Positions 11,023-19,520 are shown, counted from the stretch's first letter. The stretch is 54,216 nt of DNA from Acidobacteriota bacterium (GCA_018268895.1 JAFDVP010000011.1:1-54216); one strand, 5' to 3'. The notes: generated by a model from the letters alone, not told the origin. Translations and numbers: made by a program.

Positions 11023-11038
11023 TGGTGCCTTACGTGCT
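11023..11038 (+). promoter_or_regulatory. Candidate sigma-54 (-24/-12) promoter
   Basis: TGGTGCCTTACGTGCT has the GG-N10-GC spacing, a TGG at -24 and GTGCT at -12 (consensus TTGCW). It would start transcription near 11049, just upstream of the TTG start at 11092. Such matches also occur by chance, so this is tentative. The rest of the divergent region 10609-11091 has an AT-rich stretch around 10740-10820 and no visible gene. Confidence 0.4.
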
Positions 11039-11091
11039 GGAGAACTAGCATTGCACCATTTTGCATCTATGCGCTGAGACAGGAAGACACC

Positions 11092-12186
11092 TTGGTTCAA
11101 TATGCTGAGTCCGCTGTTGCGAACAACCTTCCGCCGATGGAAATTCTCTTTGGCAAGACTGCTGCCATGCAGGCCGTTCGGAACAAGATCGAACGGGTTG
11201 CTGAAACAGATGTGCCTGTCCTGATCCAGGGAGAGAGTGGAACGGGTAAGGAGCTCTGTGTCCAGTTGCTTCATGCGCTGTCCCTGCGGACGCGCGGCGC
11301 ACTGGTTAAGGTGAGCTGCCCGGCGATACCGCACACATTGCTGGAGACGGAGCTTTTCGGCTATGAGAAGGGCGCGTTTACCGGCGCCATGAACACGAAG
11401 CTGGGCCGGGTGGAACAGGCCCACAACGGAACGCTGTTTCTGGATGAGGTGGGCAGCCTGGACCTGAACGTCCAGTCGAAGCTGCTGCAGGTGTTGCAGG
11501 ATGGCACGTTCACGCGGGTGGGCGGGCACGATTCGCGTTCGATCACGACGCGCCTGGTGACGGCAGCCAACGGCGACCTGAGAACACAGGTGGAAGCCGG
11601 GACATTCCGGCTGGACTTTCTCTTCCGCATCAACGCGGTGACGATCAATCTTCCGCCGCTACGGGAGAGGATCGCCGACCTGCCGGTGTTGATCGACTAC
11701 TTCATCGACCACTACTCCAAAACGTTCGACCACACGCCGGAGCTGCTTTCAAAGAGCGCGATCCGGCTGATGCAGAACTACCACTGGCCGGGAAACATCC
11801 GCCAGTTGGAGAACCTGGTGAGGAGCTATGTGCTGATCGGCAGCGAAGAGGCGCTGGTCTCGGAGCTGATGCCGGAGCAGAAGAACGGCGGCATCACGAC
11901 GGAGATCGACCTGAGCGCGCCGGTCTCGCTCAAGAACATTACGCGGCAGGCGACGCACGACCTTGAACGCCAGATCATCCTGAAGGTGCTGCAGGCCAAT
12001 AGCTGGAACCGGCAGAAGACGGCAAAGTGGCTGCAAATCAGCTATCGCTCGCTGCTGTACAAGCTGAGCGAGGCGGGGATGCCTGAGGTTCCGCCGCGGC
12101 CGATTCGCGTGAACAGCATGAGAAAGCCGGGCGAGAGCGTGAGAACCTCGATGTCGACACCGGCACCGCGAACGCGGCTTTACTAG
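11092..12186 (+). CDS. Sigma-54 activator without a receiver domain
   Basis: A 364-residue enhancer-binding protein made only of an AAA+ domain and a Fis-type HTH. Walker A is GESGTGKE (residues 47-54), the sigma-54 loop is GAFTGA (94-99) and Walker B is TLFLDE (114-119). The recognition region is SWNRQKTAKWLQISYRSLLY, very like that of the divergent neighbour, which suggests similar DNA sites. The start is TTG at 11092, with AGGAAG about seven bases upstream; ATG 11137 is an alternative. With no input domain, its activity must be set by expression level, a partner protein or constitutively, in the manner of PspF. Confidence 0.9.
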   Translation: MVQYAESAVANNLPPMEILFGKTAAMQAVRNKIERVAETDVPVLIQGESGTGKELCVQLLHALSLRTRGALVKVSCPAIPHTLLETELFGYEKGAFTGAMNTKLGRVEQAHNGTLFLDEVGSLDLNVQSKLLQVLQDGTFTRVGGHDSRSITTRLVTAANGDLRTQVEAGTFRLDFLFRINAVTINLPPLRERIADLPVLIDYFIDHYSKTFDHTPELLSKSAIRLMQNYHWPGNIRQLENLVRSYVLIGSEEALVSELMPEQKNGGITTEIDLSAPVSLKNITRQATHDLERQIILKVLQANSWNRQKTAKWLQISYRSLLYKLSEAGMPEVPPRPIRVNSMRKPGESVRTSMSTPAPRTRLY

Positions 12187-12370
12187 CAGCCGGTGCGGCT
12201 CAAGCCGTATCCACCTTCACGAAGCAACCGCAGGTCGTTCGACTCCGCAAACCGCAAAAGACGCGACTTGCTGCGCTCAGGATGACACTGCTTTCCTTTT
12301 ACAGAGTGATGGAGTGGGAATGTTCTGCATCCCACCCTTCGCGATAGGCCGCGAAGGATGGGGCACCCGA
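12187..12370. repeat. Mixed palindromic repeats
   Basis: In order: GGTGCGGCTCAAGCCGTATCC; a 'CAGGTCGTTCGACTCCGCAAACCGC ... GCTCAGGATGACA' type unit (about 12228-12288), here shown as its two ends; and a unit with CCTTCGCGA/CGCGAAGG arms ending in GGGGCACCCG (about 12328-12370). No gene is seen here. Confidence 0.6.
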
Positions 12371-12407
12371 ACGTTTTTACATCGCCCCTCCGAAAGAAGT
12401 CCCGGGT

Positions 12408-13301
12408 TCACTTTGGCATGGGGATGGAGAATGTTCTTCGGGCCCCGCGGTCGGCGATCCAGATCGCGTCTTCGGCGGGCTCGACTGCGGTTGGCGTCTT
12501 CAGACCTTCTTTGAGAGTGGCGACGCTTCCCTTCTCTCCTTCAATGCTAATGGCAGAGATTCTCCCGCTGCCGCTTTCAGCTACAAAGAGCCTTCCATTC
12601 GCCGCACGCATACCATCCGGTCCCTTGATTGGATGATCGAGCGCGATATCGACTGGCTGCCCTGCATGGCCGTCTGCATCGATAGCGATACGGAAGAGGT
12701 GGTCCGTGAAGACGTTGTCGACGTAGAACGTGCCATCGAGAAAGGTAATGCCGTCGACACCGATGAGGTCCCGGCGCTCCAGAAGCAGTTCGGCAGCGGA
12801 AGCAGACGGCTGCAATCTGAAGATTCTGCCGTTGACGGTGTCGGTGATGTAGAGCGACTTGCCGGGGCCGATCGCAAGATCGTTGCACATGCTGCTGTCG
12901 CCCGGCAGGTTCCAGCGGAACTTCGGCGCACCGGTGGAGAGATCGAAGCCACGAAGAGCGGAGTGCAGCCGGGCTGGAGTCGTGTCCGGTACCGGAGTGA
13001 GCTGGCAGGTCCACAAGGTCATGGTTGGGGCATCCGCCAGGACGCCGAAGAAGAACGTTCCCCTTCCCTCTGTGCGGGCATCGATGAACGTTTCGGGGGT
13101 GGATGCAGACGGGTTCATCCTGTAGACAAATGGCGAGCTTGCGCTGCCAACGAGCAGCATGCCGCCGGGAGCCATGGTCAGGCTTTCGGGCTGCGACCGT
13201 TTATGAGAGATGACGGTCTTGATAGCGAAGGCGGCCAGCGCCAGCGCAATGAGTCCAGCGATAGAGATGGGGAGACGTCGCGTATGGGGTTGTATCGGCA
13301 T
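12408..13301 (-). CDS. SMP-30/NHL-type beta-propeller protein, membrane-anchored or exported
   Basis: A 297-residue protein with a basic N-terminus and one hydrophobic segment (SIAGLIALALAAFAIKTVI), so it is either an exported or an anchored protein. The rest looks like a six-bladed propeller of the SMP-30/gluconolactonase-like group: repeated blades such as CNDLAIGPGKSLYITDTVNG, GVDGITFLDGTFYVDNV, GPDGMRAANGRLFVAESGSG and AVEPAEDAIWIADRGARR. The family includes lactonases, but many members are of unknown function. ATG 13301 places the hydrophobic stretch at a usual distance; a GTG at 13340 would add 13 residues. It stands alone among repeats. Confidence 0.72.
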   Translation of the reverse strand: MPIQPHTRRLPISIAGLIALALAAFAIKTVISHKRSQPESLTMAPGGMLLVGSASSPFVYRMNPSASTPETFIDARTEGRGTFFFGVLADAPTMTLWTCQLTPVPDTTPARLHSALRGFDLSTGAPKFRWNLPGDSSMCNDLAIGPGKSLYITDTVNGRIFRLQPSASAAELLLERRDLIGVDGITFLDGTFYVDNVFTDHLFRIAIDADGHAGQPVDIALDHPIKGPDGMRAANGRLFVAESGSGRISAISIEGEKGSVATLKEGLKTPTAVEPAEDAIWIADRGARRTFSIPMPK

Positions 13302-13344
13302 CGCCCAAAGGATAAGTGATTGTTTTGAGGCAGCGTGCACAATT

Positions 13345-13493
13345 TGTCATCCTGAGCGGAGGGTTCGCGCTTTTAGCAAACCCGGAGTTGAAGGGCCTGC
13401 ATTTTCCAGTGCCCGGTAGATTCTCGTCAGGAAAAAATGCAGGTCCTTCCCATTCGGCTTCGCTCAGGGCAGGCGCTCCGCTCAGGATGACAA
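13345..13493. repeat. Imperfect inverted repeat of about 150 bp (MITE-like)
   Basis: The outer arms are GTCATCCTGAGCGGAG on the left and CTCCGCTCAGGATGAC on the right. The inner arms are GGCCTGCATTTTCC and GGAAAAAATGCAGGTCC. The whole could fold as one long hairpin. It has no transposase and carries no gene. Confidence 0.65.
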
Positions 13494-13562
13494 GGTTTGG
13501 GAAGGCAGGATGACAGGGTATTGGCACGCCCGTTTCGATCAGCGTGACATAGGCGCAGATTT

Positions 13563-14717
13563 TTAGACACTGCGACGTGCGATCTTACGCAGGATTGCTT
13601 CGACGTCTGCGCTGACATCGGCCCATCCTCTGTTGTGTTTTTGCGAGATCGCGTCGGCGTTCCAGCTCTGGCCCAGCACGTGGTCGAGCGCGGCTTCGAG
13701 CGCGGCGGCGTCGCGGGCGGGGACGAGCTGGCCGTCGCGTTCGTCCATCAGCTCGGGGATGCCGCCGACGTTGGTGGCGACGACGGGGCGGCCTGAGGCG
13801 AGGGCCTCGATGATGACGTTGGGGCAGCCTTCGCGATAGCTGGGCAGTGTGACGAGGTCGGCGGCGGCCATCCAGTTGGCGACGCCATCGGTGGCGCAGG
13901 AGGGCATGATCGTGATGTGCTCCGATGCGCCCTGGGCGGCGATGGCATCGGCGAGTTGCTGGCGGGCGGGGCCGTCACCCACAATGTAGCAGTGGGCGCG
14001 AGGACGCTTTGTGTGCAGAGCCGCGGCGGCGGCGACGAGTTCGCCGAGGCCTTTGGCCATGTCGAGACGGCCGACGTAGACGATGGCCTCTTCATCAGCG
14101 GCGACGTTCAACGCGATGCGGGCAGCGGCGCGGTCGCGGGGGTGAAAGATGGTGGTGTCGCAGCCGTTGAGGATGGCGCGGCTGCGTTCTTCGGGTGCGC
14201 CGAGGCGGCGGGCGGTCTTGAGAAGGTCGCCGCTGACGGTGACGGTGAAGTCGGCGTTGCGCAGGACGCGGCGCGTGAGGCCTTCGCAGAGCGGAGGGAT
14301 GACGTTGAGATCGGTGCCGATGGCGGTGACGACGAACGGCACCCTGAGCGCGCGAGCGACGCGGAGCGCGGCGTCGCCATCGGGGTAGACGATGTAGTTG
14401 AGGATGATGTCGGGGGCGTAGGCGCGGACGCTGGGGAGGATGCTGCGCGCGGCGGACCATCCGTTAAGCGGACGTGAGATGGCGGGGAGCGCGGGGTAGC
14501 GGATGTATCGGACCTCGACGCCTGCGGGGCGGTAGCTGTAGTCGATGCTGCGGCCGGCGCGGCTTTTGGGCTTGAGCAGCGGAGGGTACTCGCTCTCGGG
14601 GTAGAAGACTTTGACGTCGCAGCGTGCAGCGAGGAACTTCAGCGTCTGGTAGGCGGAGTGGCCGGCCCACGGCTCGGGCGAGGTGGGAAAGTAGCGCGTG
14701 ATGACGGCGACTCTCAT
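13563..14717 (-). CDS. Glycosyltransferase family 4 protein
   Basis: A 384-residue GT4 enzyme with the GT-B fold. The N-terminal domain begins MRVAVITRYFP and includes the GHSAYQTLKFL glycine loop. The C-terminal donor-binding domain has VYVGRLDMAKGLGELVAAA and the retaining EX7E motif within SYREGCPNVIIEALASG. There is no membrane segment. It is the first of several glycosyltransferases of the EPS region, but it is separated from the next by a 500-base stretch of repeats. It probably adds one sugar to the lipid-linked repeat unit on the cytoplasmic side; which sugar is unknown. Confidence 0.9.
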   Translation of the reverse strand: MRVAVITRYFPTSPEPWAGHSAYQTLKFLAARCDVKVFYPESEYPPLLKPKSRAGRSIDYSYRPAGVEVRYIRYPALPAISRPLNGWSAARSILPSVRAYAPDIILNYIVYPDGDAALRVARALRVPFVVTAIGTDLNVIPPLCEGLTRRVLRNADFTVTVSGDLLKTARRLGAPEERSRAILNGCDTTIFHPRDRAAARIALNVAADEEAIVYVGRLDMAKGLGELVAAAAALHTKRPRAHCYIVGDGPARQQLADAIAAQGASEHITIMPSCATDGVANWMAAADLVTLPSYREGCPNVIIEALASGRPVVATNVGGIPELMDERDGQLVPARDAAALEAALDHVLGQSWNADAISQKHNRGWADVSADVEAILRKIARRSV

Positions 14718-14756
14718 GGCTTGCCTGCCGGTGTGCCGTTGCGGGCGGGTGCGTGG

Positions 14757-14829
14757 GAGAAGCGGTTCGCGCCTTCGCGCGAATGCCCATTCATGCCGCG
14801 ATAAAGCCGCGTCATGAATGGGGCACCCG
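14757..14829. repeat. GGGGCACCCG-type palindromic repeat
   Basis: CGGTTCGCGCCTTCGCGCGAA is followed by a long stem with CATTCATG and CATGAATG arms and ends in GGGGCACCCGG. Almost the same unit recurs at 45424, with small changes. A 'CAGGTCCTTCGACTT ... GCTCAGGATGACA' unit follows at 14908-14952. Confidence 0.75.
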
Positions 14830-15045
14830 GCCTGGTGGCGTTGCGGAGATGTTGGTGGGGCCGGATGGACATAGGTGCAATTGTGACGGGGTTGAGGTTG
14901 TGCCGGAAAAATACAGGTCCTTCGACTTCGGCTGCGCCTTCGCTCAGGATGACAAATCTTTTTTACATTGCGATCGAGTGGTTCAATACGAACTCGATAC
15001 TCACTACTATATGTTTACATTCGTCATAGCGGTGTTCGCAAAGCT

Positions 15046-15135
15046 ATAGCGCGGGCCTTCAGCCCTCGTACCGTGGTGTTGGACTCAAACCTGGGGCTTT
15101 GCCCCAGGCTGGTATAGTGTGGGCCTTCGGCCCTT
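15046..15135. repeat. Three-hairpin repeat (GGCTGGTAT family), copy 1
   Basis: GCGGGCCTTCAGCCC, then CTGGGGCTTTGCCCCAGGCTGGTAT, then GGGCCTTCGGCCC (each a hairpin, quoted here in parts). The same three-part order recurs at 19311, 25570 and 38383, all within the EPS region. Confidence 0.75.
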
Positions 15136-15150
15136 GACCGTGCTGTACTA

Positions 15151-15248
15151 TCTCGTCGTTAAAACAGCTATCAGTCTCGTCATTAAAGCAGCTAATCAGC
15201 CTGGTCGTTAAAACGGCTATCAGTCTCGTCGTGGAAGCAGTTATAAAG
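15151..15248. repeat. Four tandem copies of a 24-25 bp unit
   Basis: Units at 15151-15174, 15175-15199, 15200-15223 and 15224-15248 follow the pattern TCTCGTCGTTAAAACAGCTA + TCAG with a few changes each. The last unit overlaps the stop codon of the glycosyltransferase gene on the minus strand. Read on that strand, the units contain repeated stop codons (TGATAG, TGATTAG, TTTTAACGA). Confidence 0.8.
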
Positions 15249-16587
15249 TGCGAAGGAGTTGGGCGTATCGGGCCGCGAGCGGACGGCGATGGTAGGCGGC
15301 GATGCGCTCGTAGTCGGGCTCGGGCGCTTTGGATGCGGGGTCGAGGGCTTCGCGGAGCATCTGGCGGATGGCCTCGGGATCGGATGAGTCGGCCCAGCGT
15401 CCGGCGTGCGTCTCCTCGAGCAGGCGGCGGACATCGCCGTCTGAATGTACGGCTCCGAGGATGGGCTTGCCTCCGCCGAGGTAGTCGTAGAACTTTGCGG
15501 CTACGTTGATGCGGTCGTGGGTGATGAGCAGGAGGTAATCGGTGTCGCGGATGGCGGCGAGGGCCTCGGCCTGGGGAACGAATCCTTTTAGCTCGACGGT
15601 GTCGCCGAGAGAGAGAAGCTGCTCGCGGTAGGCGGGGGTTTCGATGTGGCCGATGAAGCGGACGCGGAGGCGCGCGCGGAGGTCGGGGGAAAGGCCTTTG
15701 ACCGCTTCGACGAATGTGCCGGGAGCGGTGGAGCCGTAGACGGTTCCTATATAGGTGAGGACAAGTTTTTGCTGAGGCGTGCGGGTTGCGGAGGTTGCGG
15801 ACTCAGCCGATGGCGGAGGTGTGTCGTAGCCGTTGGGTATGCAGAGAAATTTTTCTTTGGGCACGCCGGGGTAGCGCGACTGCAGCTCTCGGCGAGCGGC
15901 CTCGGTGACGAGGACGATGGCGGAGGCGTCGCGGACGGCTTCGGCTTCGGCTTTGTGCGCGACCATGCGCGCGCGGCTGTTGCTGTTGAAGCTGACGAGG
16001 TCGAGCGTGGTGGTGAGCCACTCGTCGCGGAAGTCGACGACAATGGGCAGCGCGGGAAATATCTTGCGGAGCCGCGTGGCGAGCCGGACGCTGGAGAACG
16101 GCGGAACCGTGATGACGACGGCGTCGATGGCGCGTTTGCGAATGATGCGCTCGGCGGCAGGGAGCGCGAAGGGGAGCCAGCCGATCTGCGGGTCGGGGAG
16201 GAGGAGGTTGGCGATCGCCTGCTTGATGGGATTGCCGGAGGGCTTTGTGGCGGGGACGCGAAATGCGGGGGTTCCTCGGCTCCCTTCGGTCGCTCGGAAT
16301 GACACTTCATTGGATGGCGATGGTTTGGCCTTGCCTCCGGTGACAGCCTTCTTGACGGACTTGCGCAGCCAGAAGGGGAGGTCGAGGGTCCAGGTGCGGT
16401 GCACGGCGACCTGGCCGGGGACCTGCCGCAGCAGCGAGAGGTCTTTGCCGACGGCGGGGGCGTTGCGCGCGGTGAGCACATCGACGCGGACGCCGTCTTC
16501 GGGCAGATACTTTGCCAGCGAGAGGGCGCGGAGGACGCCGACTCCTCCGGCGGGCGGGAACGAGAAGGTGATGAGCAGCAGGTTCAA
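15241..16587 (-). CDS. Glycosyltransferase (GT4-like) with an in-frame repeat insert
   Basis: A 448-residue GT-B enzyme. The N-terminus LLITFSFPPAGGVGVLRAL is a typical GT4 start. The centre has VDFRDEWLTT, and the C-terminal half has KLVLTYIGTVYGS and a donor-site region near DYLGGGKPILGAV. Residues 95-109 (VSFRATEGSRGTPAF) are encoded by a copy of a dispersed intergenic repeat, in a stretch expected to be a variable loop. The start is TTG inside the TTGA that ends the deacetylase-like gene, a 4-base overlap, so the two are translationally coupled. It probably acts in assembly of the EPS repeat unit. Confidence 0.85.
   Translation of the reverse strand: MNLLLITFSFPPAGGVGVLRALSLAKYLPEDGVRVDVLTARNAPAVGKDLSLLRQVPGQVAVHRTWTLDLPFWLRKSVKKAVTGGKAKPSPSNEVSFRATEGSRGTPAFRVPATKPSGNPIKQAIANLLLPDPQIGWLPFALPAAERIIRKRAIDAVVITVPPFSSVRLATRLRKIFPALPIVVDFRDEWLTTTLDLVSFNSNSRARMVAHKAEAEAVRDASAIVLVTEAARRELQSRYPGVPKEKFLCIPNGYDTPPPSAESATSATRTPQQKLVLTYIGTVYGSTAPGTFVEAVKGLSPDLRARLRVRFIGHIETPAYREQLLSLGDTVELKGFVPQAEALAAIRDTDYLLLITHDRINVAAKFYDYLGGGKPILGAVHSDGDVRRLLEETHAGRWADSSDPEAIRQMLREALDPASKAPEPDYERIAAYHRRPLAARYAQLLRTL
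16261..16304. repeat. Dispersed repeat inside a coding sequence
   Basis: On the minus strand the segment begins GTCATTCCGAGCGACCGAAG and continues with GGAGCCGAGGAACCCC. It is related to the GTCATTCTGAGC...GAAGAATCCC repeats at 19485-19515 and 49678-49711 in this window. It keeps the reading frame of the glycosyltransferase. Confidence 0.6.
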
Positions 16588-17687
16588 GAGCGTCCGGCTC
16601 CGATGGCCTGGGATGCGGCGTCTGGGTTGGGCGCGTTCGTCAACAGTGGCCCGGGCTGGAGAGGGCCGGTTTGGGCCTCGACGGCGCGAAACATGTCGTA
16701 GGCGCTGGCCCAGTGCAGCTCAATGTCTTCCTGCTGGGCGAGTTCGTGGAGCCAGCGGAACATCTGCTCGAGACCGCCGGCGCGGGTGGGGGTTCCGAGC
16801 AGGGCGTCGGCGTTGTCCTCGCGCGCGCCGTGGGTGTAGAGCTTGATGAAGGCATCGTCGCCGACCCGCGGGGCGCGGTCGAGCCAGAGCTTTGCGCGCT
16901 GGGCGGTGGGCACATCGTTGGCGGCGATCTCGCCCATCTCGACGCGGGGAAGGAGGCGGCCGCCGAAGCGCAGGCCAACGGGGCCGGTGATCATGAGCAG
17001 GTCACCCTGTGTGCCGCCGCCGGGGGTGGCTTCGACGCCGTAGTCGTAGGACTTGGGGCGGGGGGTCTGCGTAGCCCAGTAGATGCGGTTGATGGTGTGT
17101 CCCTGGGTGGGCGAGGGCAGCGAGGGCATGGTGAAGTCGGCGTAGCAGCCGAGGTCGCGCAGGAGGGCGAGCTCGCCGGGGACGCCGCAGTGGATGCCGT
17201 CGGGGCGCGAGTTGTCGAGCGCCCAGTTGCCGTGGATGAAGCCGAAGACCAGGCGTCCGTTGTGGGTGTGCAGAAGGCCGTGGTCGTTGCGCAGGCAGCG
17301 GCAGAAGTCGCCCATCTTCTGGACGAAGCCCTCGCGGGTCTCCTGATGATGATGGATGTGGACTTCGACGTCGCCGATTCCCTGCCGGGTCATCTCGGCC
17401 AGCGGGGCGAGCAGCTCGGCGCGATACTCCTCCTGCGGATAGAAGAAGCTGTAACAGGGGGACTTACCGGCAGCGTCGCGGGGTGCGGCATCGGCGATGC
17501 GCGGCCAGGCCTCCTGCCAGCGGGCAACGCGGTTGAGGGCCTGCTCCATGGAGACGCGGCCGCCCAGCGGCTCGTAGTGATCTGTAATGGCAACCCATAG
17601 ACGCTTTGGCCGGGGCCGGCGCAGTTGACGGGCGCGCTCTTTGAGGTAGGCCGGGAGCCAGATTTCAGCGTGACGGGGAAGCTTCAT
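16584..17687 (-). CDS. Polysaccharide-deacetylase-like protein
   Basis: A 367-residue protein that looks like a divergent NodB-type (CE4) deacetylase-like barrel. Supporting segments are LWVAITDHYEP near residue 30, the His-rich VEVHIHHHQE near residue 108, FGFIHGNWALDN, and PGELALLRDLGCYADFTMPS, which resembles the segment following the metal site in the family. There is no signal peptide, unlike secreted deacetylases, so the role may be cytoplasmic or the fold only distantly related. It overlaps the next glycosyltransferase gene by four bases, and a candidate sigma-54 promoter lies about 50 bases upstream. I infer a role in EPS modification. Confidence 0.65.
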   Translation of the reverse strand: MKLPRHAEIWLPAYLKERARQLRRPRPKRLWVAITDHYEPLGGRVSMEQALNRVARWQEAWPRIADAAPRDAAGKSPCYSFFYPQEEYRAELLAPLAEMTRQGIGDVEVHIHHHQETREGFVQKMGDFCRCLRNDHGLLHTHNGRLVFGFIHGNWALDNSRPDGIHCGVPGELALLRDLGCYADFTMPSLPSPTQGHTINRIYWATQTPRPKSYDYGVEATPGGGTQGDLLMITGPVGLRFGGRLLPRVEMGEIAANDVPTAQRAKLWLDRAPRVGDDAFIKLYTHGAREDNADALLGTPTRAGGLEQMFRWLHELAQQEDIELHWASAYDMFRAVEAQTGPLQPGPLLTNAPNPDAASQAIGAGRS

Positions 17688-17737
17688 AACAAGTTAAAGA
17701 CACAGCCCACTTTACCGGAAGAGCCGGGGGAGACGTC

Positions 17738-17753
17738 TGCCACCTATGCGCCA
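17738..17753 (-). promoter_or_regulatory. Candidate sigma-54 (-24/-12) promoter
   Basis: The minus strand reads TGGCGCATAGGTGGCA: TGGC at -24, the GG-N10-GC spacing, and TGGCA at -12 against TTGCA. Transcription would begin near 17727, about 40 bases before the deacetylase-like gene. It is tentative, but well placed for control by the two nearby sigma-54 activators. Confidence 0.45.
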
Positions 17754-17808
17754 TCTTCTGTAACCCGAGGATGCACTAGTATTTGAAGAGACGCATCAAC
17801 AGTATTGT

Positions 17809-19290
17809 ATGGGACTGTTCCTCACATTGCTCTTCATTTTGACGGCGTATCTCGGACCGGAGACGCTGTGGGGACCCATCTACGAGTTTCACATCGAGAT
17901 CATCCTGGCGTTTCTGGCGACGGTGGCCTCGCTGGGCGGTTTGCAGCGCTCGCAGATCTTCAGCATCCCGCAGACGTATGCCCTGGTGGGGATGTGCTCG
18001 GCGGTCTTTATCTCGATGCTGATGGCCGGCTGGCTGGGAGGAATTCCGGCGGCGATCTTCAACTTCGTTCCCAATGCGTTCACCTTTGTGCTGGTGGCGA
18101 TCAACTGCAGGACGCGGAAACATCTGCAGATGGTTGCCATCGTTCTGGCGATTGCGAGCGTCTTTACGATCGCGCGCGGATATATGGCGCTGCACGCGGG
18201 CAACTACCTGAGTCCCTACCTGATCGGCCAGGGCAACGACGAAGGCCAGGCCATCTACCGTCTGCGCGGGCTGGCGTTTATCAACGATCCGAACGACTTC
18301 GCGCAGTTGATGGTGAGCCTGATACCGTGCATGTTCTTTCTGTGGCGCAAGGGCAGCACGGGGCGCAACCTGTTCGCCGTGCTCGTGCCGGTGGGGATCC
18401 TTATCTTCGGCATGTACCTGACGCACTCGCGCGGCGGGATGCTGGCGCTGCTGGCGGTGGTGCTGTTCGCGTTCCGCAAGAAGATTGGCACGATACCGGC
18501 GACGATCATCGCCGTGGGGCTGTTTGCGCTGACGAGCGTGCTGGGGTGGTCGGGCGGCCGCGACGTGTCGGTGGAGGCGGGCTCGGGACGCATGGAGGCG
18601 TGGGCCGAAGGAATCGACCTCCTCAAGGGCCATCCGCTGTTTGGAGTGGGCTTCCAACGCTTCAGCGAGTACTTCCCCATCACGGCGCACAATACGGTGG
18701 TGGTGTGCGCGGCGGAGCTTGGGATGTTCGGGCTGTTCTGGTGGGTGATGTTTATTCTGCCGACGCTTCGCGACGCCGCTGTATGCACAAAAGGCAAAGG
18801 CGAGAGGCCTGTTGAAGAGATCGAGGAGTTGCCCTACGGGGCGTATGGTCTCCAGCGGGAGCCTGTAACCGGGCTGCGCTGGCAGCCAGCGGGCTATGTG
18901 GGCGAACCGAACGCCGACGCAATGATGGCTACCGCCACGGCTGCGCGGGAAGAGATGCAGGAGCAGACGGATGTGCCGCTCTACCTGCAGACGGATCAGG
19001 AAGACGAGAAACTGCCGCCGGAGGAGGTCAAGAGGATCGCCACGCTGATGCTGGTGAGCCTGGTGGGCTACTTCGTTGCGGGGTGGTTCCTTTCGCGCGC
19101 ATACGTGATGACGCTGTTCATCTACGGCGGTATGGTGCAGGCGATCTACCGCATGGCGCTGGACCAGGGCCTTGCGCCGGAGCGCATGAAGGTACCGAAG
19201 ATTGTGCAGTACTCGGCGATGTGGTCGGTCGGGCTGATCGTGATCGTGTACCTGATGCTGCGCGTGCAGCATTTGCTGGGCATTCAATAA
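17809..19290 (+). CDS. O-antigen polymerase/ligase family protein (Wzy-like)
   Basis: A 493-residue polytopic membrane protein of the Wzy/WaaL superfamily. About ten hydrophobic segments are visible, and the family core FGMYLTHSRGGMLALLAVVLF near residue 200 is followed by the large periplasmic loop typical of the family, GSGRMEAWAEGIDLLKGHPLFGVG (quoted in part). After about residue 325 a long hydrophilic stretch precedes the last membrane helices. It would polymerise the flipped repeat units in the periplasm. It is transcribed divergently from the deacetylase-like operon. Confidence 0.85.
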   Translation: MGLFLTLLFILTAYLGPETLWGPIYEFHIEIILAFLATVASLGGLQRSQIFSIPQTYALVGMCSAVFISMLMAGWLGGIPAAIFNFVPNAFTFVLVAINCRTRKHLQMVAIVLAIASVFTIARGYMALHAGNYLSPYLIGQGNDEGQAIYRLRGLAFINDPNDFAQLMVSLIPCMFFLWRKGSTGRNLFAVLVPVGILIFGMYLTHSRGGMLALLAVVLFAFRKKIGTIPATIIAVGLFALTSVLGWSGGRDVSVEAGSGRMEAWAEGIDLLKGHPLFGVGFQRFSEYFPITAHNTVVVCAAELGMFGLFWWVMFILPTLRDAAVCTKGKGERPVEEIEELPYGAYGLQREPVTGLRWQPAGYVGEPNADAMMATATAAREEMQEQTDVPLYLQTDQEDEKLPPEEVKRIATLMLVSLVGYFVAGWFLSRAYVMTLFIYGGMVQAIYRMALDQGLAPERMKVPKIVQYSAMWSVGLIVIVYLMLRVQHLLGIQ

Positions 19291-19310
19291 ATTTTCTGAA
19301 GAGAAATGGA

Positions 19311-19520
19311 TCGGGCCTTCAGCCCTTTCGTGTCGGCCCGCATCTTACCTGGGCCTTCGGCCCAGGCTGGTATATTTCGCGCCTTCAGCGCGCAAGGCGG
19401 CAGTTGCTCGTGCTTGCAACCGACATTGTGTTGATACCGTGTTTCCCAGCAGCAAAGAATCCTGCAGCCACGAACGAAACTACGGGGATTCTTCGCCTGC
19501 GGCTCAGAATGACGGCCTTT
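19311..19520. repeat. Three-hairpin repeat copy 2, plus a 'GAATGACG' repeat
   Basis: 19311-19395 repeats the order GGGCCTTCAGCCC, ACCTGGGCCTTCGGCCCAGG + CTGGTAT, GCGCCTTCAGCGCGC. It is followed at about 19485-19515 by GGGGATTCTTCGCCTGCGGC and CTCAGAATGACGG. A GGCGTTTTGG direct repeat lies at about 19530-19557. No gene is seen here. Confidence 0.7.

Noticed and set aside
11051..11066. TTGCACCATTTTGCAT as a sigma-54 promoter
   Set aside because: The GG-N10-GC spacing is not met; the site at 11023 fits better.
15151..15248. CRISPR array
   Set aside because: The units are directly joined without unique spacers, so this is a plain tandem repeat; no cas genes are present.
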